DNA of 8,735 nt from JAHEJB01 sp041748175 (GCA_041748175.1 JBGTDU010000024.1:1-8735), one strand, 5' to 3'; positions 1-5,842 are shown, numbered from the stretch's first letter. Program-made: numbers and translations. Notes: generated by a model not told the origin, from the letters alone.

Positions 1-1
1 C

Positions 2-1408
2 ACCGGACCCCTGACCGTCGGCCACGGCCGCAACGCGGTTCTCGGCGATACCATTGCCAATCTGCTGGAGTGGACCGGCTACGACGTAACCCGTGAGTAC
101 TATTTCAACGACGCTGGTCGGCAGATGCGGGTGCTCGGGGAAAGCGTGAGAGCCCGAGTGGAAAGGCTGGCTAACCCAAAAGGTCCGACGAAGACTCTGC
201 AAGATGGCACGGTTGTGCCCGAGAGTTTTCCCGATGAGGGCTATCTCGGCGAGTACATCAATGAATTAGCTAAACGGCTTTGGGAATCAAAAGAACCAAT
301 GTTTCGGCTCGACCTCGAGAGTGCGGTAGACGAATCGGCTGTCGTGAAGATTTACGCCGAAGCGGCTGGTACATACATACATCGAATGATTGATCAGACA
401 CTCTCAGATCTCAACATCGGCTATAAAGATGATCGATCATCAAGAATGGATTTCTTTAGTGAAGGCTCGATTTACGATGACTATGACGAGCGCAAAAGTG
501 ATGTCCGACGCTCGTCGTGGAAAGTGCGTGATGTGCTAAAGGGACTTGAGACCTCCAGTCTCACCTACATTAAGGACGGCGCAACGTGGTTCAAAACGGG
601 CAAGCTTGGGAAAACACGAACAGACGCCGATGGAGAGCAGGCGGTAGATACGGTCCTGGTCAAGTCGTCGGGCGAGCCCACCTACCGCCTGCCTGACATC
701 GCCTACCACATGGACAAGCTTGCGCGTGGCTTTGACAAGATTGTCGATGTCTTTGGCGCGGACCACATCGGGACTTTTCCGGACGTGCTCCTGGGTGTGG
801 AGGCGCTCGGCGGCGATGTCTCAAGAATCGACGTCGTGATCTACCAGTTCGTGACGCTGGTTCGCGCGGGCGAGCCCATCAAGATGTCGACGCGGAAGGC
901 CAACTACGTCACGCTCGACGAGTTGATGGACGAGGTGACTCCCGACGTAACGCGCTTCTTTTTCCTGATGCGCTCGCCCAACTCGCACCTCGAATTCGAC
1001 CTCGATCTCGCGAAAGAAGCAGGCGAGAAGAACCCGGTTTTCTACCTCCAGTACGCCCACGCACGGATTTGCTCGATCATCCGCAAAGCCGAAGAGGTCG
1101 GTATTTTCCTGAACACGAGGGCCGATTTGTCGCTTCTGGCAAACGACAGCGAGCTCGGACTGATGAAGGAAATTCTCCGTCTGCCCGACGTCATCGCCCA
1201 GGCCGCCGACAGCAAGGAGCCCCACAAAGTGGCTACGTATCTCCGCGAAGTCGCCACGGCCTTCAACCAGTTCTACCGCGACAGCCACATCATGGGCGCG
1301 GAGTCGCAGGCTCTGGGAGTCGCGCGCTTGCATCTCGCCAAGGCCACGCAACTCGTTCTGCACAATGGACTGGCCGTGTTGGGCATCGGGGCACCGAAGC
1401 AAATGTGA
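2..1408 (+). CDS. argS: Arginyl-tRNA synthetase, 5'-truncated by window edge
   Basis: This enzyme charges tRNA-Arg with arginine using ATP in the cytoplasm; it is a class I aminoacyl-tRNA synthetase. The frame is open from base 2, so 468 residues are visible and roughly the first 110 (the N-terminal tRNA-binding domain) lie outside. The visible part opens on the ATP-binding HIGH region as GPLTVGHGR, followed by the family-typical REYYFNDAGRQM. The KMSKS loop appears as KMSTR at visible residues 294-298. The C-terminal DALR anticodon-binding domain starts around residue 346 with FYLQYAHARICSI and ends in the usual short LGIGAPKQM tail. The first His of HIGH is Thr here, a variant I believe occurs in other ArgRS. 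An internal start at base 125 would cut off the HIGH motif and is not the real start. The segment 241-480 is clearly AT-richer (about 44% G+C) than the rest. Identification is secure. Confidence 0.97.
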   Translation, partial: TGPLTVGHGRNAVLGDTIANLLEWTGYDVTREYYFNDAGRQMRVLGESVRARVERLANPKGPTKTLQDGTVVPESFPDEGYLGEYINELAKRLWESKEPMFRLDLESAVDESAVVKIYAEAAGTYIHRMIDQTLSDLNIGYKDDRSSRMDFFSEGSIYDDYDERKSDVRRSSWKVRDVLKGLETSSLTYIKDGATWFKTGKLGKTRTDADGEQAVDTVLVKSSGEPTYRLPDIAYHMDKLARGFDKIVDVFGADHIGTFPDVLLGVEALGGDVSRIDVVIYQFVTLVRAGEPIKMSTRKANYVTLDELMDEVTPDVTRFFFLMRSPNSHLEFDLDLAKEAGEKNPVFYLQYAHARICSIIRKAEEVGIFLNTRADLSLLANDSELGLMKEILRLPDVIAQAADSKEPHKVATYLREVATAFNQFYRDSHIMGAESQALGVARLHLAKATQLVLHNGLAVLGIGAPKQM

Positions 1409-1450
1409 GAGGCGGAAAGTGAAAAGTGAAAAGGAAAGGGTATAAAGACA
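1409..1450 (+). repeat. Purine-rich degenerate heptad array after argS
   Basis: Immediately after the argS stop codon the sequence falls into 7-base units: GAGGCGG, then AAAGTGA twice, then AAAGGAA and more diverged units. It is almost purely purine. Bases 1416-1442 are an imperfect inverted copy of 1580-1606 in front of ftsX: about 22 of 27 positions match with one gap. Similar short heptanucleotide tandem repeats (STRR sequences) are known from filamentous cyanobacteria; whether this is the same class is unknown. It does not look like an intrinsic terminator because the arms are about 140 bases apart and no T-run follows. Confidence 0.5.
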
Positions 1451-1576
1451 TCGGAAGGGATGACTGGAGGTCTCGTGTGGACATTCTCGCGTAGAGGGAG
1501 GAGGATGAAGGAGAAGATGAAAGTGCTCCCACGCAGGTGCCAAGCTTCACGTAATTTGTTCAGGCTCGTCGACGCG

Positions 1577-1611
1577 TTCACCTTTTCCCTTCTCTCTTTT
1601 CCCTTTAGTCA
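1577..1611 (+). repeat. Pyrimidine-rich degenerate heptad array abutting ftsX start
   Basis: Thirty-five bases in 7-base register run directly into the ftsX ATG: TTCACCT, TTTCCCT, then TCTCTCT, a second TTTCCCT, and TTAGTCA. The tract is the inverted counterpart of the purine array at 1416-1442. It occupies the place where a Shine-Dalgarno would be and contains no purine-rich ribosome-binding site, so ftsX initiation must be SD-independent, as is common in Bacteroidota. The 126 bases between the two arrays hold no convincing gene or promoter; a TAATTTG at 1552-1558 is only a weak -7-like match. Confidence 0.5.
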
Positions 1612-2496
1612 ATGCTTCTCCCTTACGCATTCCGCGAGGGCCTCGCCGGGTTCAGCCGCGCCAAGTTCTCGGCCGCAATGGCTGTGACGGCGCTCTCGGT
1701 TGCGCTGATTCTGATTGGGATTGTTGGATTGCTTTCGTGGCAGGGGCAGCAAGTGGCCGAGTGGGTCAAGCAGCGCATTGGTGAGGTGCAGGTCTTCCTC
1801 GAACCCGCCGACGACACGGCGATCGAGCGCCTTCGAACCCGCCTAGTGGCTGAAGCGGGCGTCGATTCCGTGGAGTACATCTCCACGGCGCGAGCCGCCG
1901 AGATATTCCGCGAGGAGTTTGGCGATGAAGCCGCAATGTTCGACGACGAGATGTTTCTGCCTGCGTCGTTCCGGGTTAGGCTCGATGCCGATCACGCGAT
2001 CTCCGACAGCCTGGTCCAATTCCAGGAGCGCGTGCAGACGTGGGCGAAGGTGGACACCGTGGCATTCGAGCGAACGCTCCTCAGCCGCGTCGAGCACAAC
2101 GTGCGGATCTACTCCTGGACCGGAATGGGCATTGGCCTGCTTGTTGTTTTGGCCGCATTGCTGCTCGTTGGCAACACGGTTCGGCTGACGATTTATGCTC
2201 GGCGACTTCTTATCCGGACCATGAAGCTCGTCGGCGCGACCGACGGATTCATCCGGCGGCCGTTTTTGGTGGAAGGCATCCTGCAGGGGCTCATAGCCGG
2301 CGTCGTTGCGGCAGTTGTCGTCTGGGCGCTCTACACGGGAATGCAGGGACTGGTGGTGGGCCTCGGCGCTGAGGGCTGGCCGGGAGGATCTGCCTTCCTC
2401 ACACTTTCCGGGCTGATTCTTCTCGGCGTGCTCCTTGGCTGGCTGGCCTCGTGGGTCGCGGTCCGGCGGTTTATCAGAAAGGTGCGGCTATCGTAG
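1612..2496 (+). CDS. ftsX: Cell-division protein FtsX (permease-like)
   Basis: FtsX is the membrane subunit of the ABC-transporter-like FtsEX complex, which couples cytosolic ATP hydrolysis by FtsE to activation of periplasmic peptidoglycan hydrolases at the septum. The 294-residue length is typical. The topology fits: a short cytosolic N-terminus (YAFREGLAGFSRAKFS), TM1 at about 22-43, an extracytoplasmic domain at about 45-165 with the family pattern VQVFLEP then VEYIS and an acidic stretch, then TM2 (170-190), TM3 (221-246) and TM4 (261-284). The hallmark cytoplasmic loop after TM2 is present: NTVRLTIYARR at 188-198 and MKLVGATDGFIRRPFLVEG at 204-222. The start is the first ATG of the conserved N-terminus; no Shine-Dalgarno precedes it. 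It lies 203 bases downstream of argS on the same strand, without an intervening terminator that I can see. FtsE is not in the window. Confidence 0.94.
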   Translation: MLLPYAFREGLAGFSRAKFSAAMAVTALSVALILIGIVGLLSWQGQQVAEWVKQRIGEVQVFLEPADDTAIERLRTRLVAEAGVDSVEYISTARAAEIFREEFGDEAAMFDDEMFLPASFRVRLDADHAISDSLVQFQERVQTWAKVDTVAFERTLLSRVEHNVRIYSWTGMGIGLLVVLAALLLVGNTVRLTIYARRLLIRTMKLVGATDGFIRRPFLVEGILQGLIAGVVAAVVVWALYTGMQGLVVGLGAEGWPGGSAFLTLSGLILLGVLLGWLASWVAVRRFIRKVRLS

Positions 2497-2531
2497 CCAA
2501 GAGCCGAAAGTCAAGAGCAGAACCCAGAACG
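2497..2531 (+). repeat. Degenerate heptad array after ftsX
   Basis: Starting on the first base after the ftsX stop codon there are five 7-base units. Units 1-3 are CCAAGAG, CCGAAAG and TCAAGAG; units 4-5 are CAGAACC and CAGAACG. The array is purine-rich and shares the words AAAGT and CAAG with the array after argS and with the reverse complement of 2826-2850. It does not form a hairpin by itself and has no T-run, so it is not a recognisable terminator. Confidence 0.45.
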
Positions 2532-2592
2532 TTTGGCCAGGACACCTGACGCTCCCGTTCCGAAGAATTGTCAGCTTACCATGCTGAGACTG

Positions 2593-2624
2593 CGCCAACC
2601 GCAAGCCGTTAACTAACGTTGGCG
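2593..2624. repeat. Seven-bp perfect inverted repeat at 3' end of the small ORF
   Basis: CGCCAAC (2593-2599) and GTTGGCG (2618-2624) are exact reverse complements separated by 18 bases, and the loop contains the palindrome GTTAAC (2608-2613). The stem overlaps the last codons and stop of the minus-strand 54-codon ORF. There is no T-run on either side, so an intrinsic terminator is unlikely. Length and core-site sequence do not fit an integron attC. Confidence 0.35.
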
Positions 2625-2773
2625 AAGTCGATGATCTCCCAATGCGCATGTACTCCCGGCTCCGCGGCTTCCCGTGAACGGAATATTTGCCCGTCGGAGA
2701 TCTGCTGATTGAGAATCGTCCCGGTGACAATGTCTCGCATGTCCTGGATGGTTCCGTCAATCGTGTCCGACAT
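2609..2773 (-). CDS. Small hypothetical protein, 54 residues
   Basis: I do not recognise this protein. The frame runs from an ATG at 2773 (a second ATG directly upstream at 2776 would add one Met) to TAA at 2609-2611. It begins MSDTIDGTIQDMRDIVTG and ends EIIDFANVS. It is acidic in the N-terminal half, has no Cys, no signal peptide and no membrane segment. The best argument for it being real is the ribosome-binding site: on the minus strand GAGG stands 6 bases before the ATG at 2773 (reading GCGAGGTACATG), one of the few clear Shine-Dalgarno matches in the window. It is divergent from the propeller gene (129 bases between starts) and convergent with ftsX. A chance ORF of this length is possible; a homologue search would decide. 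Confidence 0.4.
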   Translation of the reverse strand: MSDTIDGTIQDMRDIVTGTILNQQISDGQIFRSREAAEPGVHAHWEIIDFANVS

Positions 2774-2825
2774 CATGTACCTCGCTAGTGTTGGCTAATG
2801 CTGAGTATGGGATCTGGAAATCCGG

Positions 2826-2850
2826 GCCTCTCATTTTCACTTGACCCCGG
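2826..2850 (+). repeat. Pyrimidine-rich heptad-like segment before the propeller gene
   Basis: The stretch contains TTTTCACTT (2834-2842), whose reverse complement AAGTGAAAA occurs exactly twice in the array after argS (1417-1425 and 1424-1432). Its continuation TTGAC gives the reverse complement GTCAAG, also present in the array after ftsX (about 2510-2515). It is thus an inverted, shortened relative of the purine arrays. Fewer units than the other three arrays, so support is weaker. Confidence 0.33.
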
Positions 2851-2871
2851 CTTCGTCCAGCCCTTCGTTTG
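2841..2871 (+). promoter_or_regulatory. Possible promoter of the propeller gene
   Basis: TTGACC (2841-2846) is followed after 17 bases by TTCGTTTG (2864-2871), one mismatch from the Bacteroidota -7 consensus TAnnTTTG. Transcription would start near 2878, leaving a leader of about 25 bases before the ATG at 2903, with no Shine-Dalgarno. This is a motif match by eye only. Confidence 0.3.
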
Positions 2872-2902
2872 CTCAAACAATACCATGCACGGCATCTTGT
2901 AA

Positions 2903-4657
2903 ATGAAAAAAGAACTGCCCTTACGTTTGGGATGCTGGAGGCGTACACTTAAGGCTTGCTTGCTAATTTTATGCGGTAATTTTAGCAGCGAGGTTTTTGC
3001 CCAGCCGATAGCGCTGGATACATTGTTTGCACCGACTCCTTGTGCATTTTGCGGTTTCGGGTTCGATCTGGATGCAGTGACGGAGACGGCAGGAACCTCA
3101 AGAATGATTGTTCTGGAGAAATTCCGCCCGCCCGACGGCGCGGGCTATCTACTTGAGCACGATGCAGCGAATACGAGTTGGTTGGTCGAAGACTCTCTGG
3201 GAAGTATGAACCCGGATGGAGGACTGGGCAGCGAGGTTAACATATTGGCAAATTCAACAATTCCGTTGGCGCTCCTTAGCGATGCCGGAGAGGTTGCCCT
3301 GTGGCGAAGGGACCCGGCCGGAGGTAAGTGGGAGTTCGAGACGCTGCTTGCTGGAATCTCAAAGCCTGGCCTTGGCATCCCACGGTTTGGCTCTGAGATT
3401 GAAGGTGCGCTACTCCAAAGCGGCGATGAACTCGTCTTTATCGGCGCGCCAAACGGCGGTGACGATCCGACCGGCGGAGTCCGCGAGGGCAGCGCATATG
3501 CCTTCCTCCGGCCGGCAGGCGAGCCGCCCGGCCCGAACGCATGGATGATGGAAGCGCGCATTCTAGCCCCGGACGGTGAGCAGGGTGATTTTTTCGGTGT
3601 GTCCGTGGCTATGCTCCCAACACCCGGCCTCAGCGGCGGTGACCCCGGCGACGCGCTGGTCCTGGTGGGTGCCAGTTCCCATCCCAACTCCACCTCGCGA
3701 ACGGGCGTGGTTCATGTCCTGCTTCGAGATGGCAAGACGAAGACGTGGTCATTTGAAACGGAGCTTGCCGCGCACGCCGGCGACGCGTTCGACGTTTTTG
3801 GGGCGACGGCTGCCCTTATTGCGTTGCCCGGCGGCGTGCCCGGCGAAGCGCTCGCCTTAATCGGCGCCGGTGGTGACGACGACCTAATCGGAAACTCCGG
3901 CGCCGCCTACGCCTTCCGTCGGGAATATGTAGCCGCAGCCGATACCTTTCGCTGGGTTGAGGAAATCAAGCTCTATCCGGCGGGCGTCGTCGAGGGTCTT
4001 TTTTTCGGTGCGGGAGCTATCGCACTGACCGTCGACACGCTCGCATCCGGCACACCGGTCGTGCTGGCGCTCGTGGGTGCCGACCCCGATGAGTTTCAGG
4101 ACGACCAGGGCCACCCGAGTGAGGCGAACCTGTTCGTGCGCTCCACCGCAACGGGCTCGCCCGTCTGGATCCGCCGCGCCACGTACTCAACCGGCGCGCA
4201 AGGCGTCGAGTCCGACTGGTTCGGGAGCGCCGTTGGGTTTGCGCCCACTGAGAATGGCCCACTGGCCTTGGTGGGGGCCTACCGCTCGAACGCCGCGCTG
4301 GAGCAAGGTTACCCGAGCGGCACGGAGGCCGGGGCGGTGTTCATCTACGACACGCGCATCCTTGTCGCCGAGGAACCGAATCTGCCCGAACCGCCGGATG
4401 AATTGACTATCTCCGTTTATCCCAACCCGGCCCGCGACCATGCGGAGATCCGGCTGTGGCTGGCGGAATCCGAGGGTATCCGCGTGGCGCTGTATGACGT
4501 GCTGGGACGGCAGGTGGCGGTGGTGTTTGAGGGCAACCTTGTGGCGGGTCAGCAACGACTCGCCTTGGATGTCCGCCAGTTTGCGGCCGGAGTGTATATC
4601 CTTCGACTGGAAAGCGCTCACGCAAGCGAATCAATATCGGCTAGCGTTGTGCGGTAG
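2903..4657 (+). CDS. Secreted FG-GAP beta-propeller protein with T9SS sorting domain
   Basis: A predicted secreted or cell-surface protein of 584 residues; specific ligand or activity unknown. Residues 1-34 form a Sec signal peptide (basic KK/RR start, hydrophobic LKACLLILC, likely cleavage after VFA). The Cys in LILC does not fit a lipobox. The body carries regular FG-GAP-like (integrin-alpha type) blades: FG at 162, 231, 299, 368 and 440, spaced 68-72 residues, each followed by a (V/I)GA motif (181, 256, 321, 392, 458) and an aromatic strand such as SAYAF or VFIYD. Five clear blades plus a probable diverged one around 50-150 would make a six- or seven-blade propeller. Residues 502-584 are a type A T9SS C-terminal signal (SVYPNPARDHAEIRL, ALYDVLGRQV, GVYILRLE), which directs export across the outer membrane by the Por/Spr machinery. 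An in-frame TAA directly precedes the ATG at 2903, so no earlier start is possible. The first 100 bases are AT-richer than the rest. Its end overlaps the opposite-strand gene by 27 bases. Confidence 0.9.
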   Translation: MKKELPLRLGCWRRTLKACLLILCGNFSSEVFAQPIALDTLFAPTPCAFCGFGFDLDAVTETAGTSRMIVLEKFRPPDGAGYLLEHDAANTSWLVEDSLGSMNPDGGLGSEVNILANSTIPLALLSDAGEVALWRRDPAGGKWEFETLLAGISKPGLGIPRFGSEIEGALLQSGDELVFIGAPNGGDDPTGGVREGSAYAFLRPAGEPPGPNAWMMEARILAPDGEQGDFFGVSVAMLPTPGLSGGDPGDALVLVGASSHPNSTSRTGVVHVLLRDGKTKTWSFETELAAHAGDAFDVFGATAALIALPGGVPGEALALIGAGGDDDLIGNSGAAYAFRREYVAAADTFRWVEEIKLYPAGVVEGLFFGAGAIALTVDTLASGTPVVLALVGADPDEFQDDQGHPSEANLFVRSTATGSPVWIRRATYSTGAQGVESDWFGSAVGFAPTENGPLALVGAYRSNAALEQGYPSGTEAGAVFIYDTRILVAEEPNLPEPPDELTISVYPNPARDHAEIRLWLAESEGIRVALYDVLGRQVAVVFEGNLVAGQQRLALDVRQFAAGVYILRLESAHASESISASVVR

Positions 4658-5764
4658 CGACGAATGGCCGTCCGATCCAGAGAAGGTCCTATCCCCGTAC
4701 CACGCCTCCAACACCATCTCCGCTGGTTTCCCCTCCACTGAGAACCCGATGGACTCGCCATCCATCCAGCGCCTCCGGCGTTTTTCGGGACGAATGGTCC
4801 ACTTCCAGACTATCGAGCCCGCGAACCAGTCTTCCTCCCAGAACGTCTCAAAAAAGGCCGAGTAAAGTTGGCGCTGCAGCGTCGTGTCTGCGGCGGTCGT
4901 CTCGCCTCGTGCGGGCCACCTCCACGGCTCGGCAGCGGCGTAGTGAACGCTTCGGTAGCCGATCTCGGTGAACAGGATGGGCTTTCCCGTCCGTTCGGCC
5001 GTCTGTCGCAGGGCTGCTTTATGAGGTGCCCAGGCCGTCCGAAACTCGGCGACGGAGTGGTTGGCGATGTCGGAATCCGCGAGTGGGAAATAAGCCTGGA
5101 TTCCCACATAATCGAGCGCGTCCCAGAAGGCCACGTGCTCGTAGTCCTCGTGCCAGTTTGAGGCGTAGGTAAGCGCGCCGGAATAGACAGCGCGGATCTC
5201 GGCGATCAGCGCTCGCCAGAACTCCGGGCGTTCGCGCACAGCGATCCCCAGTTCCGTGCCGATGACGAAAACCGGCGAGCCAATTTCCGCCGCGATCCGC
5301 GCATGGTGGAGGATGAACGTCCGATAGTTGGCTTCCCAGGCCTGCCAGTCGGCCTCGTTGTCGAAGCCAATGTTGGCGCTCCAGGCGCCGTCGTCGTGGC
5401 CCAGCCAGATCTGCGGCTTGATGATGACATCGAAACCGAGCGAATCGCCTAGCGCGGCCAACTCACGGGTCGCCTCAGATCCTTCGGAGTACCAGCCAGG
5501 CTCCGGGTCGAAGCGCAGCGCCGGATCGTCGTGCGCGGCTTGAAAGGCGAACGGGATCAATGTTATGTGATCGACGCCCATTTCGGCGAGATGAGCGAGT
5601 GCCTCGTCCGAAGGTTTTTCCACGGCATCCAGTGTCATTCCCCGAATCATGCCCGAGCGAGTGGGGCCATCACTCTCGGTCTCGGGCGGTTCGGCGGACG
5701 AGGTGCAGGCCGCCATCAGCAGAGGAACGGCGGAGACGAGAAGGAAGCGGTAGATCGCGCGCAT
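4631..5764 (-). CDS. GH113-like glycoside hydrolase, lipoprotein
   Basis: Probable extracytoplasmic glycoside hydrolase with a TIM barrel like family GH113, whose characterised members are beta-mannanases of clan GH-A; the substrate here is inferred, not shown. From the ATG at 5764 it has 377 residues. Residues 1-20 (MRAIYRFLLV...PLLMAAC) are a lipoprotein signal peptide with lipid-anchor Cys20, followed by a Ser/Glu/Pro linker. The barrel starts at GMIRGMTLDAVEKP, a typical GH113 opening. IKPQIWLG lies near 116-122. The acid/base candidate is Glu171 in IGTELG and the nucleophile candidate is Glu267 in LFTEIGY; both fit clan GH-A strands 4 and 7. The end GFSVEGKPAEMVLEAWY is also family-like. 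An upstream ATG at 5803 is in frame, but it would put 13 polar residues before the signal peptide. No Shine-Dalgarno is seen. It is convergent with the T9SS propeller gene and divergent from the PBP gene. Confidence 0.82.
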   Translation of the reverse strand: MRAIYRFLLVSAVPLLMAACTSSAEPPETESDGPTRSGMIRGMTLDAVEKPSDEALAHLAEMGVDHITLIPFAFQAAHDDPALRFDPEPGWYSEGSEATRELAALGDSLGFDVIIKPQIWLGHDDGAWSANIGFDNEADWQAWEANYRTFILHHARIAAEIGSPVFVIGTELGIAVRERPEFWRALIAEIRAVYSGALTYASNWHEDYEHVAFWDALDYVGIQAYFPLADSDIANHSVAEFRTAWAPHKAALRQTAERTGKPILFTEIGYRSVHYAAAEPWRWPARGETTAADTTLQRQLYSAFFETFWEEDWFAGSIVWKWTIRPEKRRRRWMDGESIGFSVEGKPAEMVLEAWYGDRTFSGSDGHSSLPHNASRY

Positions 5765-5767
5765 GGT

Positions 5768-5842
5768 GGCAAATGTAGCAGGGTTGCCTTTCGATTTCAT
5801 CATGCATCGGTGCGGGCCGGGATTTAACGCAATGCATTTGCC
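5768..5842. promoter_or_regulatory. Inverted repeat in divergent promoter region
   Basis: GGCAAATG (5768-5775) and CATTTGCC (5835-5842) are perfect inverted copies, so each divergent gene has CATTTGCC in its own sense direction. On the minus strand the site extends to TACATTTG, an exact TAnnTTTG match to the Bacteroidota -7 element, and would start transcription almost at the ATG at 5764 (leaderless). On the plus strand TGCATTTG (5833-5840) has one mismatch and would give a leader of about 50 bases before 5895. No -33 TTG is seen at the right distance for either, so an operator for one regulator is an equal possibility. ATGCAT also occurs twice (5802-5807, 5832-5837). Confidence 0.35.

Larger units (their letters stand above)
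2497..2902. other. Intergenic spacer between ftsX and the propeller gene
   Basis: The 406 bases hold, in order: the heptad array (2497-2531), a stretch without a recognisable signal (2532-2592), a 7-bp inverted repeat (2593-2624), the small minus-strand ORF (2609-2773), a pyrimidine-rich heptad segment (2826-2850), and a possible promoter (2841-2871) for the plus-strand propeller gene. No tRNA, transposase or IS terminal repeats were recognised. Confidence 0.6.

Noticed and set aside
821..1581. Several minus-strand frames of 74-240 codons over the 3' half of argS and the spacer
   Set aside because: They overlap a secure gene, are low in complexity or Arg/His/Pro-rich, and match no family.
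1460..1687. 75-codon plus-strand ORF in the argS-ftsX spacer
   Set aside because: It runs into ftsX out of frame, is made of purine- and pyrimidine-rich tract translations, and has no ribosome-binding site.
2593..2624. Integron attC site
   Set aside because: The inverted repeat is only 32 bases long and its ends do not fit the RYYYAAC/GTTRRRY core sites; no integrase is present.
2785..2895. Minus-strand ORF of 33-36 codons (MPCMVLFEQTKGWTKPG...) ending 9 bases before the small 54-residue ORF
   Set aside because: Its position and Gln/Lys/Trp content are suggestive of an upstream leader peptide, but there is no clear Shine-Dalgarno, its length is easily reached by chance, and I recognise no homologue.
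2757..2948. 63-codon minus-strand ORF across the start of the propeller gene
   Set aside because: It overlaps the signal peptide of a confident gene in antisense and its sequence resembles no protein.
5765..5803. Start of the GH113-like lipoprotein at 5803
   Set aside because: It would place 13 polar residues ahead of an otherwise standard lipoprotein signal peptide. It cannot be excluded, but 5764 is the better start.
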